A stretch of DNA of 15,543 bases from assembly GCA_947178045.1 (NCBI GenBank), contig CAMWWR010000004.1, positions 1 through 15,543 of the forward strand. The letters are read 5' to 3'. Shown piece by piece: positions 6,807-14,228 of this stretch. Under the pieces are notes generated by a model. The model ran no database searches. It saw only the letters and a list, made by a program, of their open reading frames with translations, and had not been told where the DNA came from. The stretch's first letter is position 1, and each line of letters begins with the position of its first letter. The stretch comes from an uncultured Clostridia bacterium. Lineage in GTDB: Bacteria > Bacillota > Clostridia > Lachnospirales > Lachnospiraceae. A program made the position numbers and the translations under genes.

Positions 6807-7178
6807 ATGGAAAATTACAATTTGAAACAGATTATCGGTCAGCGCATCCGGGAATGCCGCCTCAAGGCAGGCTATACACAGGCTCAGTTTGCCGAGCTGA
6901 TGGATATTTCCATCAATTTTCTCTCAGAAATTGAAACCGGAAAAAAGGGCATGTCCCAGGAAACGATTTATAAGTTGTGTCAGAAGCTTCAGCTTTCTGC
7001 CGATTATGTATTATTCGGAGAGCAAACTCCTTCGCCTCTCTCCTGTGATTTGATCCAGCTTGTCAACTCCTTGTCGTCGGAGGATCTTCATTCGCTGATG
7101 GATTATATTCTCGCCCTTCAAAGGGTACGCCAGATTCAGGGAAGGGAGGACGCCTCGCCGCATTTGACAGGCACATAA
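6807..7178 (+). CDS. XRE-family transcriptional regulator
   Basis: Small DNA-binding protein of 123 aa. Residues 7-65 form a HTH_3 domain: GQRIRECRLKAGYTQAQFAELM, then the recognition region DISINFLSEIETGKKGMS and YKLCQKLQLSADYVLFG. Residues 80-112 form a short helical tail, perhaps for dimerisation (LIQLVNSLSSEDLHSLMDYILALQ in two helices). The start is ATG 6807, with AAAGGAG 9 nt upstream; ATG 6786 would place the ribosome site inside the gene. It is divergent from the glycan operon and the only regulator here, so it likely controls that operon, and perhaps itself, through the palindromes at 6663-6684 and 6712-6728. That target is inferred from position. No ligand-binding domain is seen. 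Confidence 0.85.
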   Translation: MENYNLKQIIGQRIRECRLKAGYTQAQFAELMDISINFLSEIETGKKGMSQETIYKLCQKLQLSADYVLFGEQTPSPLSCDLIQLVNSLSSEDLHSLMDYILALQRVRQIQGREDASPHLTGT

Positions 7179-7208
7179 AATATGGTTTGTCCTTCTGTTT
7201 TAGAAAAA

Positions 7209-7241
7209 ACAGCGGTAAACCTGTAATAGGTTTACCGCTGT
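7209..7241 (-). terminator. Rho-independent terminator of the gerW operon
   Basis: The arms ACAGCGGTAAACC (7209-7221) and GGTTTACCGCTGT (7229-7241) form a perfect 13-bp stem with a 7-nt loop. On the minus strand a T6 run follows directly (plus-strand A run 7204-7209), so it ends the operon whose last gene stops at 7434. On the plus strand the tail (CTTG) is poor, but the hairpin may also slow transcripts from the XRE gene, which ends at 7178. Confidence 0.85.
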
Positions 7242-7433
7242 CTTGTCAGTGATTATTATTTAGTTTTGAATTAGACAAATCTGATGTTACACACTTTCAA
7301 TTAAAAATTGCTGTCTTATTTTTTTCAACATATTCTTGCAGATAGTCACATAATTCTTGCGTTTTTGGTGAGATCGGCAATCTCGGCTTTCCATGCTTTC
7401 GGTCTTAGCCTGGTGTCGCCTTTTCCGGCTCTT
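7242..7433. other. AT-rich gap without a convincing gene
   Basis: This stretch between the terminator and the gerW stop is visibly richer in A and T than the genes to its right. On the minus strand two frames of about 35 codons are open (7287-7394 from an ATG, and 7297-7404 without a good start). The second reads protein-like (SPKTQELCDYLQEYVEKNK) and could be the end of a lost gene. I see no ribosome site good enough to call either one. Confidence 0.4.
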
Positions 7434-7859
7434 CTACTGCTCTCCGGCCGTCTGCTGCCCGTCCGCGTTCTTTGCCAGCTCCGCCGCGCGCTCGTCGGTC
7501 TCCTGCTCCTCCTTTTTTGTCTTGTCATCCTTTGTGAACTTTTCGATCAGATCCGGCACCATTTCAAAAATCTTAGTCAGCGCGTCCTGATTCTTGACAT
7601 TGACAAGCCTTGCATGTCCGTTCTGGATAACGAGCACGGAGCTCGGCGTCATTTTTCCGCTCATTCCGCCGCCGGCATTGTCCTTCGAACCGTTCGCAAA
7701 CGAGCCGGCTCCCATGCCGAAGCTGACGTCCACCAGCGGCAGAATAATCGTGCCGTCGTCAAATTTCACCGCATCGCCCACCACCGTCTTCGTTGTCAGG
7801 AACGCCTCCATTCCTCTGAATAATGCTCCTACCGTGCTTCCAAACTTTTCTTCCGCCAT
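7434..7859 (-). CDS. gerW: Sporulation protein GerW (YtfJ family)
   Basis: 141 aa. Residues 1-100 match the GerW/YtfJ spore protein family: FGSTVGALFRGMEAFLTTKTVVG, FDDGTIILPLVDVSFGMGAG, a Gly-rich GGGMSGKMTPSSVLVI segment, and VNVKNQDALTKIFEMVPDLIEKF. In Bacillus subtilis the protein is made in the forespore and is needed for germination with some germinants; how it works is unclear. The last about 30 residues are charged and low in complexity. The start at 7859 has GGAGG about 7 nt upstream. It is the last gene of the operon, 45 nt after the DUF2953 gene, the same pairing as ytfI-ytfJ in Bacillus. Its presence argues for a spore former. Confidence 0.93.
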   Translation of the reverse strand: MAEEKFGSTVGALFRGMEAFLTTKTVVGDAVKFDDGTIILPLVDVSFGMGAGSFANGSKDNAGGGMSGKMTPSSVLVIQNGHARLVNVKNQDALTKIFEMVPDLIEKFTKDDKTKKEEQETDERAAELAKNADGQQTAGEQ

Positions 7860-7904
7860 ACCAAACCTCCATCCTTATTCTGACCCGTATGCCGCGGTTT
7901 CAGG

Positions 7905-9053
7905 CTATTTGCCGCCCGCCGAAGCAGCCAGATCGTTTTTTACTTTCTTTACATTTTTCAATACAAGCCTACCTTTGCCCTCGATCCACAGGCGAAGAAG
8001 CATATACAAAAGCTTTCCAAACCGGATGCGCCCCTTCAGTAGCACATACCCGTCCAGCCGGAAGCGCTCCGTCTCAAAATCCGTGCGGACAATAAGATTT
8101 TTCGCATACACCGGATAAATTATACCGAGCACCGAGAGCGTCTGTCCCATGGAATACACGTCGCCCGTGCCAAAAACAACCTCTCCCTTTATTTTATACG
8201 GAAGAACATATTTTAGCAACTGAAAAATCGTTTTTCCCGCACAGCGGATCGCGTTTTTGTTGACCTCCTCAAGCAAAAAATCCCGGATCAGCCCCGCTCT
8301 GCCGCGCAGCAGCTTCAGCTTCTCCCATAACCGCCGGATCGATTCGCTGATATTCCCGAAAAAGCTTCTCAGCCTTTCCACAAGCGCAAGCAGCTTTTTC
8401 CACAGCCGGCACAGCGCCCGGAACGGCGCTGTCAGCCGGTAGAAAAAGCCCCCCTGCTCCGGCGCATCCGCTTCCTCGCCTGAGCCTGCGGCATCTGCAT
8501 TGCTGTCTGTCCCGGAGAGGCCGCCGTCCGGACCGTCCGCGGCATTTTCGCTACCCGCAGCCTCTCCTCCGTCCGTATCTGATACCCCGCCGTCCGCTTC
8601 ACCGGCCGTATCGACTGCGTTGCCCGTCTCACCGCCCGCGGCATTTTTACCGTCTGCCTCAGCGGTGCCGCCGGTATCGCTCACACCCGCCGTCCCGGCT
8701 GTGATGCTTTCGCCGCCTGCGGCATTTTCACCGTCCGCGGCGCTCTCTTTCTCCGCCGCTTCTTTTTTTCTCCTCCCGCCGCCCTTTCCCGGAAAGAGCT
8801 TAAACCACAGCACCTTCAGGGAAAAATCCAGCTTTCCGTCCTCAAAGCTCAGCAGAAACCGCACCGCGTTCAGCAAATAACTCACCTTCGCCCGGACGCG
8901 AAGCTCTCCGTCGGCCGATCTCTCCACCTCGGCCCGGTAGCGCACCGGCACAAAAAGCACTATGAGCAGGAACAGAAGAGCGAGCGCCAGCAAAACAAGC
9001 AGCGCGATCCCGAGAATCTTCAGCAGCATTCCCAAAATCTGAAACAGGATCAT
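7905..9053 (-). CDS. DUF2953 domain protein (YtfI-like) with a low-complexity insert
   Basis: 382 aa from ATG 9053, which has AGGAGG 5 nt upstream; GTG 9074 would translate that ribosome site. A hydrophobic stretch of residues 2-36 is a membrane anchor or uncleaved signal. Residues 37-90 begin the conserved part (VPVRYRAEVE, LDFSLKVLWFKLFPG). Residues 92-201 are an Ala/Gly/Asp/Glu/Ser/Thr-rich insert with imperfect repeats such as ADGENAAGGES and ADGKNAAGGET. Residues 205-375 hold the rest of DUF2953: NKNAIRCAGKTIFQLLKYVLP, KIKGEVVFGTGDVYSMGQTL, then IRFGKLLYMLLRLW and a basic end. Its place before gerW is the usual order in Bacillota, suggesting a sporulation role. The molecular function of DUF2953 is unknown. 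Confidence 0.87.
   Translation of the reverse strand: MILFQILGMLLKILGIALLVLLALALLFLLIVLFVPVRYRAEVERSADGELRVRAKVSYLLNAVRFLLSFEDGKLDFSLKVLWFKLFPGKGGGRRKKEAAEKESAADGENAAGGESITAGTAGVSDTGGTAEADGKNAAGGETGNAVDTAGEADGGVSDTDGGEAAGSENAADGPDGGLSGTDSNADAAGSGEEADAPEQGGFFYRLTAPFRALCRLWKKLLALVERLRSFFGNISESIRRLWEKLKLLRGRAGLIRDFLLEEVNKNAIRCAGKTIFQLLKYVLPYKIKGEVVFGTGDVYSMGQTLSVLGIIYPVYAKNLIVRTDFETERFRLDGYVLLKGRIRFGKLLYMLLRLWIEGKGRLVLKNVKKVKNDLAASAGGK
8451..8780 (-). repeat. Low-complexity repeat region inside the DUF2953 gene
   Basis: About 330 nt code residues 92-201, an acidic Ala/Gly/Asp/Ser/Thr-rich stretch with imperfect repeats (ENAAGGES, KNAAGGET, GVSDTGG, GVSDTDGG, SENAADG). The repeats are visible in the DNA too, so slippage could change the length between strains. 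Confidence 0.7.
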
Positions 9054-9076
9054 TCTCTCCTCCTCTCTGCGCACTT

Positions 9077-9424
9077 TTACTGCGCCGCATCCGGCTGCCC
9101 GCCGGGATATCCGAAATAACCTCTCACGTCAAAATCCCCGGTGCTCTCATAGACCTCCATGACCATGCGCTGTACAAGCTGCAGCGCCTCCTCCCGGTTT
9201 GCGGCCAGGCCCAGCACATAGAAATCCTCCCCCTTCCGCCAGGGACGCTTCAATTCGCGGGCCGGCAGAAGGTCGAACAGATCCTTCCCGTTCACGGCGT
9301 ACAGAATGAGGGTGACGCCCTTTCTGACATGCCTGCCGCGCGAAAGCTTTTCCATCAGCCGCTGCCTTTTCCGCTCTGTATCCATGGATTCCCCGAAATA
9401 TACCGGGCTGCGAAATCTCAGCAT
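9077..9424 (-). CDS. Conserved-looking small protein of unknown function
   Basis: 115 aa, no family recognised. Residues 16-35 are strongly basic (ERKRQRLMEKLSRGRHVRKG), followed by a mixed strand/helix part: VTLILYAVNGKDLFDLLPARELKR, FYVLGLAANREEALQLVQRMVMEVYE. It has no signal peptide or membrane segment and is probably a small soluble alpha/beta domain. The start ATG 9424 directly follows the TAA of the preceding gene, with GGAGGA inside that gene's last codons, so translation is probably coupled. It ends 23 nt before the DUF2953 gene. Its tight fit in the operon supports it being real. Confidence 0.75.
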   Translation of the reverse strand: MLRFRSPVYFGESMDTERKRQRLMEKLSRGRHVRKGVTLILYAVNGKDLFDLLPARELKRPWRKGEDFYVLGLAANREEALQLVQRMVMEVYESTGDFDVRGYFGYPGGQPDAAQ

Positions 9425-10822
9425 TTACTCCTCCATCCACTGCTTCATCAGGCGCACGCTCTGAACCTTCTCGGCCAGATCGTGACAGCCAGCAAGACTC
9501 GACCTCACATAATCCGCCACCTCGTTCCGGCTCTCAAAAAAGACCGGAAGCTGAAGAAATACCGAAGCGATCATTGCGCGGTTCATAAGCTGCGGCTGTG
9601 TGGAAAAAGCTTCCAGGAATTTCGCACACAGCGCGTCGGCCATCTCGTTCAGCTCCCTGCGCTCCGCCTTTTTCTCCGTGTTCTTCTCCTCCAGCGCCGC
9701 AAACAGACTGTCCTCCAGCAGACGGCCGGAAAGCCGCACACATGCCAGCTGCTGCCCGAGCATCGTCTCCTGCGCCATCCTCTGCGCCTCCCCGGACAGC
9801 TCCTCCAAAAAGGCCTGACCCCTCTTTACCTCCAGCGCATATTGCTCGATCAGCCCCTCGGTCGTGCGGAACGCGGCATCGCTCTCCTCCTCGGAGAGCC
9901 AGTCGCCTCCGCCCTGCATACTGCCGCTGACCTTCGCGAGCACACCGCGCAGCGCCTCAAGCCTTTCTCCCGCCTCCGCGCCGGAATACGGGAGGCTCAG
10001 CAGCCACGCATAGAGGTGGTTTACAAGCCCCATCAAAGAGAAATACTGCTCCGTCTGCCGCTTCAGCACATCCGAGACGTCGGAGAGCTCTGTCTGCTTT
10101 TTCTGAAATTCCTTTTCCCCGAGCCCGTTCCAGTCCGTCTCCCGGAAGCGCTGCCAGCTCTTGTGGATTTCCGGGAAGGCGTCCTCAAAGCCGTCCGGGC
10201 GGCAGAGCCCCGCCGCAGATTCCACCCGGTAGACGAAGTCCTCCGCCGCGGAAAGCTCCATACCGAAGTAGGGCTCAAAGCCGGACCTTACAATATCACA
10301 GAATTTTACGCGGCTCATGCGGATCGGAAGCTGCGAGAGCATCCTGTGGATCCGCTCGTTTATTGTTACATTGTCCTTCTCCATAAAAATATACTGAAGG
10401 ATCTCCGCCGCGGCCGCATCGTTATCAATGTCCCCCGTGCCGGCATAGCGCAGTTCCATCCGGTTCAGCATATACTCGTAGAGCGTCATGATGTCGGTGT
10501 AGGTCGTCAGCACCTGCATTTTCCGGGTGATCCGCTCCCGCATGCCGGAAAGCAGCCCGACGGCCTCCTCCCTCCGGTCCGCGTCAAAGCCCTCCGTCAG
10601 ATTTTCTCCGACAATGCGGCTGATCTCGCCCAGAAGCCCGGCCGGCTCCTCAAAAAGCCCGGTCTCCCCGTCCCTGACCGACTCGCAGAAGCTGAAATAC
10701 TCCATTGTAAAGCAAAGCCCCGCATAAATATGATTTACCGTCGCCAGCTCCGTCAGCAGCGGCGGAAGATTCCGTTCCAGATTTTTCCCCTCAAGCACCT
10801 CGTGCATACTTCTTTTATTCAT
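9425..10822 (-). CDS. Large helical protein of unknown function
   Basis: 465 aa, no family recognised. Composition is rich in Glu, Leu, Ala and Arg with few Pro or Gly runs, which suggests an almost all-helical soluble protein. Two Cys-containing helices lie in the N-terminal third (HIYAGLCFTMEYFSFCESV), and long amphipathic helices fill the C-terminal half, for example EEKNTEKKAERRELNEMADAL split by short turns. No signal peptide or transmembrane segment is seen. It is followed without gap by the 115-aa gene. The start at 10822 has only a weak ribosome site (GGGTAGAAAAG) placed right after a hairpin repeat (10840-10861); ATG 10807 is possible. The hairpin may affect how well it is translated. 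Its neighbours hint at an envelope or sporulation link, but that is position only. Confidence 0.8.
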   Translation of the reverse strand: MNKRSMHEVLEGKNLERNLPPLLTELATVNHIYAGLCFTMEYFSFCESVRDGETGLFEEPAGLLGEISRIVGENLTEGFDADRREEAVGLLSGMRERITRKMQVLTTYTDIMTLYEYMLNRMELRYAGTGDIDNDAAAAEILQYIFMEKDNVTINERIHRMLSQLPIRMSRVKFCDIVRSGFEPYFGMELSAAEDFVYRVESAAGLCRPDGFEDAFPEIHKSWQRFRETDWNGLGEKEFQKKQTELSDVSDVLKRQTEQYFSLMGLVNHLYAWLLSLPYSGAEAGERLEALRGVLAKVSGSMQGGGDWLSEEESDAAFRTTEGLIEQYALEVKRGQAFLEELSGEAQRMAQETMLGQQLACVRLSGRLLEDSLFAALEEKNTEKKAERRELNEMADALCAKFLEAFSTQPQLMNRAMIASVFLQLPVFFESRNEVADYVRSSLAGCHDLAEKVQSVRLMKQWMEE

Positions 10823-10839
10823 TCTTTTCTACCCGTACA

Positions 10840-10861
10840 TACCGCAAACAAGCTCGCGGTA
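10840..10861 (-). repeat. REP-like hairpin repeat, copy 3
   Basis: On the minus strand the arms TACCGCGAG and GTTTGCGGTA form a 9-bp stem with two G-T pairs. Compared with copies 1 and 2, both sides of two pairs have changed (T-A to C-G, G-C to A-T), keeping the stem. It ends 17 nt before the start codon of the 465-aa gene. Confidence 0.6.
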
Positions 10862-10876
10862 CTGCCCCCATAAAAG

Positions 10877-10901
10877 AGTGTGAAAATGCTTCTCTCACAC
10901 T
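10877..10901. repeat. Inverted repeat AGTGTGA-N11-TCACACT
   Basis: A perfect 7-bp inverted repeat lies between hairpin copies 3 and 4, and the short repeat CTGTG-N5-CACAG follows at 10906-10920. The whole 151-nt gap (10823-10973) is therefore packed with foldable sequence and holds no gene I can support. Confidence 0.5.
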
Positions 10902-10912
10902 TACACTGTGCA

Positions 10913-10934
10913 CAACACAGGCCTGCCCGCGATA
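10913..10934 (-). repeat. REP-like hairpin repeat, copy 4 (decayed)
   Basis: The left arm TATCGCGGGC and the flank GGAAGCAG match copy 1 closely; the right arm GCCTGTGTTG pairs with one mismatch and several G-T pairs. It lies about 40 nt after the stop of the ABC-2 permease that lacks its last membrane segment. Confidence 0.5.
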
Positions 10935-10973
10935 CTGCTTCCAATCGGACAACCTGCTTCCGCCCGTCCCCAC

Positions 10974-12080
10974 TTACAGCATCAGCCTGGTAAATTCCCG
11001 CAGGAACACGCTGTTCGGAACCCAGCGGATCCAGCCCGGGAGATCGTCGAACAGCACTCCCTCCACAAGCGAGAGAAAGCCGCACGCGCCGGCCGCAAGC
11101 AAAAGCAGCGCTCCCGCCGCCTGAAACAGCAGCAGCTCCGGCATCGCCCTTGCCAGAAAATAGTAGACCAATGCCATAATAATCGAAAAAAGAACCGTTG
11201 TCCATAGCATTGCGAAAAATTTTTCCTTTTTTCCGGCGGAAGAGCAGGCGCTCCATGCAAAAATCGACGACATGCCCGCTGACAGAACGGCGGCCGCGAT
11301 CAGATTTCCCGCTGTTTCGGCGACGTATCCTAGCTTTGCCAGTCTCCTGCGGGCGGAAATGCCCTGCTGCCTCTCAAACTGGATGCCCGCCATCGCGGTA
11401 AACTGCACGAGGGCAAGCAGCATCGAGGCCATTACCGCCGTCGCCTGCCGGTAAAACAGGCTGTTCTCCACGCTGTCCCTTTGCTCCCTTCCCGCGGAGT
11501 CCACAAAGCGGAACCGGAACGCAAAATCAAAGCTCTCCCCGCCGATCAGGGAAGCCGTGTACGCCTCGTATTCCTCCCTTGTGTATTTCTCGCGCTCCCC
11601 CGCCGGAAGCTCCTCGTATGCCGCGTAGCCCTGCGCAAGACATATACCGTACATCATCTCCCCCGCCGTGATACCCGCGATCACGGTGGCGACATTGTCC
11701 CCCTCCAGATGATGGACGGTGATCAGGTCGCGGCATTTTCCCGCCGCGATCCGCTCCGCATAGTCCTCCCGGAGCTCCAGGATGCAGCGCACATACCCGT
11801 CCTCCAGCTCCTTTTCCAGCTCCTCAAAGCTTCCCTCCACCACATAGAGAGCCGGAAGCTCCTTAAGCCGCGCGACAAGGGCTGCCGCCTCCGCGCTCTC
11901 ATCCCGGCTGAGCACGCCGACCGGTATGCTGGCGCGCTCCTCGGCGCCCCGGTTCAGCCCCTCCATACCGAAGAGAAAGAACACCGCCGAGAGGATCAGC
12001 ACCAGCACCGTGACCCGATCCTTAAAAAACAGCTTCAGCCGGAGCGAGGACTGCACCGCAATATCGCTAAGCATTCTCAT
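10974..12080 (-). CDS. ABC-2 type permease, second of a pair, apparently missing its last membrane segment
   Basis: 368 aa membrane protein of the ABC-2 class with the usual layout: membrane segment 22-40, a large extracytoplasmic domain about 45-205, then a cluster of segments at 209-232, 252-278, 288-310 and 314-336. It aligns in layout with the preceding gene's product, but stops at WVPNSVFLREFTRLML. The sister protein has about 45 further residues there, including a final membrane segment after WMPNNWYLKRIF. So the C-terminus looks truncated, and hairpin repeats begin about 40 nt later. The start ATG 12080 (or 12074) overlaps the previous stop by 14 (or 8) nt, so the two are coupled and may form a heterodimer. 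The transported substrate is unknown and no ATPase gene is adjacent. Confidence 0.85.
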   Translation of the reverse strand: MRMLSDIAVQSSLRLKLFFKDRVTVLVLILSAVFFLFGMEGLNRGAEERASIPVGVLSRDESAEAAALVARLKELPALYVVEGSFEELEKELEDGYVRCILELREDYAERIAAGKCRDLITVHHLEGDNVATVIAGITAGEMMYGICLAQGYAAYEELPAGEREKYTREEYEAYTASLIGGESFDFAFRFRFVDSAGREQRDSVENSLFYRQATAVMASMLLALVQFTAMAGIQFERQQGISARRRLAKLGYVAETAGNLIAAAVLSAGMSSIFAWSACSSAGKKEKFFAMLWTTVLFSIIMALVYYFLARAMPELLLFQAAGALLLLAAGACGFLSLVEGVLFDDLPGWIRWVPNSVFLREFTRLML

Positions 12081-13278
12081 AGACGCGGCCCTCCCTTCTC
12101 CGGTACACTGCGGCAGCGAGCGCCGGCAGAAGCAGGCAGGCGAGCGTCGCGGCCGCGGCAGACGGCATATCCGCCGTCGTCAGCTTTCCTGCCGCAGCCC
12201 GGAAAATCCGCTTCAGATACCAGTTGTTCGGCATCCATACCGCCACGGCGTCCATCCGCTCCGGCAGATAAAAATACGGGATAATGCCCCCTCCTAAAAT
12301 TGCTCCGAGCAGGATAAAAAGATTTCCGGCAAGCAGATAATTCTGCGTCTTCTGGAACAGCGCCGAAAAAGACAGCATGACGGACGCAAGCACGCAGCCC
12401 GTCGCACATACGACCGCGGCAGTCTGTCCCGACACCCGCACGCCGGCAGGACTCAGAAGCCCCGCGGCCAAAAACACCCCCGCCGCAAACAGCACGGAAA
12501 AGAGAAGCAGCTTTTCGAGCAATACCGCATACGTCCCCGTCCCGAGCGCATTCAGACGGCGGACGATCCCCGCGTGATGCTCTCTCTGGAACAGCAGCCC
12601 GCAGAGCAACGCCAGAAAGGCGGTCAGCACAAAGACGGCCTCGTACAAAAAGAACGGCACAAGCCTGACAACGGAAGCCTTTTCCCTCTCCACCCGCTTA
12701 AAAAAATCGTTCTTGGCAAGCGCCTGCAAAATCAGCTTCATGGAGATGCGATCGTTCATCCGGCTCACCGCCTCCCGCGACATTCCGGAATCCAGCATAA
12801 TGTCATGCAGTGAGACGCAGTTGATCTCCACCGCGGAAATGTATTTGGCATAGCTCTCCATCAGATTTTTGAGCATGATCTCGATCGTCGTATTCCGGGT
12901 TGAGATCACCACCTCCACCGGCAGATGCTCCAGATAGACCATGCTGTTGGCAAAATCCTCCGGAATTTCAAGATACATGTCCAGCTCGCCGCTCTTAAAT
13001 CGTCTGCGGACGCTCTCCTCATCCTCCAGATACACCGATACATAGTCGGTGAAAAAGCCGCCCTCCAGATAGGTCGAGGTGATCAGCTTCGAGTAGACCG
13101 AGGTGTCGTGGTTGACCACCCCGATGCTCACCGTCTCTCCCTGCTGCCCCTGCTGCTCTGACGGCTCCCGGCCTGCATAATATGCCAGAGCCGCGAAAAG
13201 CAGAAGCGCCGCGGACAGAAGCAGCAGCTTTCGCCCACGGAAAAGAAGCCGGATATCCTTTGCGAGCAGCGCCCTCAT
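12067..13278 (-). CDS. ABC-2 type permease, first of a pair
   Basis: 403 aa. Membrane segment 17-35, an extracytoplasmic domain about 40-205 (SIGVVNHDTSVYSKLI, EDEESVRRRFKSGELDMYLEIPEDF), then segments near 209-230, 252-275, 286-308, 312-334 and 372-392. This is the layout of ABC-2 exporter permeases of the YhgE/ABC2_membrane_3 kind, which need a separate ATPase. Its ATG overlaps the TGA of the rhomboid-like gene (ATGA, 13278-13275), and its stop overlaps the next permease gene, so the three are tightly coupled. No ATP-binding gene lies in the operon, so the partner must be encoded elsewhere or lost. The substrate cannot be told. Confidence 0.88.
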   Translation of the reverse strand: MRALLAKDIRLLFRGRKLLLLSAALLLFAALAYYAGREPSEQQGQQGETVSIGVVNHDTSVYSKLITSTYLEGGFFTDYVSVYLEDEESVRRRFKSGELDMYLEIPEDFANSMVYLEHLPVEVVISTRNTTIEIMLKNLMESYAKYISAVEINCVSLHDIMLDSGMSREAVSRMNDRISMKLILQALAKNDFFKRVEREKASVVRLVPFFLYEAVFVLTAFLALLCGLLFQREHHAGIVRRLNALGTGTYAVLLEKLLLFSVLFAAGVFLAAGLLSPAGVRVSGQTAAVVCATGCVLASVMLSFSALFQKTQNYLLAGNLFILLGAILGGGIIPYFYLPERMDAVAVWMPNNWYLKRIFRAAAGKLTTADMPSAAAATLACLLLPALAAAVYRRREGRVYENA

Positions 13279-14228
13279 TCCTGCTGCCCCTGTGCGTGAT
13301 GCACATGCTCATGCGTGTAGAGATGCTCCATGCAGTATTCGTAATTTCCGTCGCATTTTGAGCAGAAGCGGAACTCCAGATTGTCGTCATCCAGCTCCGT
13401 CCTGCCGCAGACCGCACAGCGATGCCGCGTGACGGTCGTACGCCCGCGGAACGGAACCGTATTGTCCCCGCGCTGCCCCGCGCGCACCTCCCTGCGGAAT
13501 TTCTGCTTCCGGTGGATCTCCTTCGGCGAGACTCTTTTGTAATTTCTCGTAAGCAGGAAAAAGACGACAAAATTCAGCAGCGAGGCCGCAATGACGATCT
13601 GCCCCTCCACGCTCGACCGCGCAAACTGCCAGATCAGCATGATCGCATAGATCGCGCCGAGATATTTGATTTTAATCGGCACCAGGAACATCAGGTAAAT
13701 CTGAATATCCGGGAAGGTCGCCGCGAACGCCAGGAAAATCGACATGTTGACAAAATATGTGCTGAAGGAGTAAAACCATATACCGCCAATCGGAAGCCCG
13801 CCGAACGAAAGGCCCGTCGTAAAAAAGGTTTTGGCACCGACCGCATTGATTATCTCCCCGTATTCCAGATAGCCGTATCCCATCACAGCAAAGCTGCCCA
13901 GGATTGTAAAAAGCATGCCGCCGAACAGATAGAAATTGTACCGGAACGCCCCCCAGGTCCGCTCCAGGTTCGTGCCGATGGAAAAATAAAAATACAGCAT
14001 AATGAGGGTGAAGAAATCGAAGGAACCCGGCGGAATCAGGATCCAGGAAAAAAGCCTCCAGACCTGCCCGTGCAGGATCAGATAAGGATTCAGCGTCAGA
14101 AAGCTCAAAAACTCCGAATTGATAAGCTCCAGCACATAGCCGACAGCATAGCATATAATCAGTGCAAGCGACAGATTGCGGATCGCATACCTGCCGAATT
14201 TTTGTTCCATTTTATACATAAATTTCAT
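13275..14228 (-). CDS. Rhomboid-fold membrane protein without catalytic residues, with C-terminal zinc ribbon
   Basis: 317 aa from ATG 14228, which has GGAAAGG 8 nt upstream; ATG 14282 is a weaker choice. The order of segments follows the rhomboid fold: first helix 17-36, the loop HGQVWRLFSWILIPPG (53-68), helix 2 ending GTNLERTWGAFRY (85-97), then a helix before FPDIQIYLMFLVPIKIKYLGA (172-192). Where active rhomboids have GxSG about 16 residues before FP, this protein has STYF (156-159), and the last helix (VIAASLLNFVVF) lacks the catalytic His. It is therefore probably a pseudoprotease, binding rather than cutting membrane partners. The tail has CAVC (271-274), CSKC (289-292), C299 and a His cluster at 302-311, a likely zinc site. 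It is first in the operon, overlapping the permease gene by 4 nt. Confidence 0.82.
   Translation of the reverse strand: MKFMYKMEQKFGRYAIRNLSLALIICYAVGYVLELINSEFLSFLTLNPYLILHGQVWRLFSWILIPPGSFDFFTLIMLYFYFSIGTNLERTWGAFRYNFYLFGGMLFTILGSFAVMGYGYLEYGEIINAVGAKTFFTTGLSFGGLPIGGIWFYSFSTYFVNMSIFLAFAATFPDIQIYLMFLVPIKIKYLGAIYAIMLIWQFARSSVEGQIVIAASLLNFVVFFLLTRNYKRVSPKEIHRKQKFRREVRAGQRGDNTVPFRGRTTVTRHRCAVCGRTELDDDNLEFRFCSKCDGNYEYCMEHLYTHEHVHHAQGQQE

Noticed and set aside
9329..10873. Plus-strand reading frame of 514 codons
   Set aside because: It lies antisense to the 465-aa and 115-aa genes, has a Leu/Arg/His/Pro-rich composition typical of an antisense frame in GC-rich DNA, and has no ribosome site or known motif.
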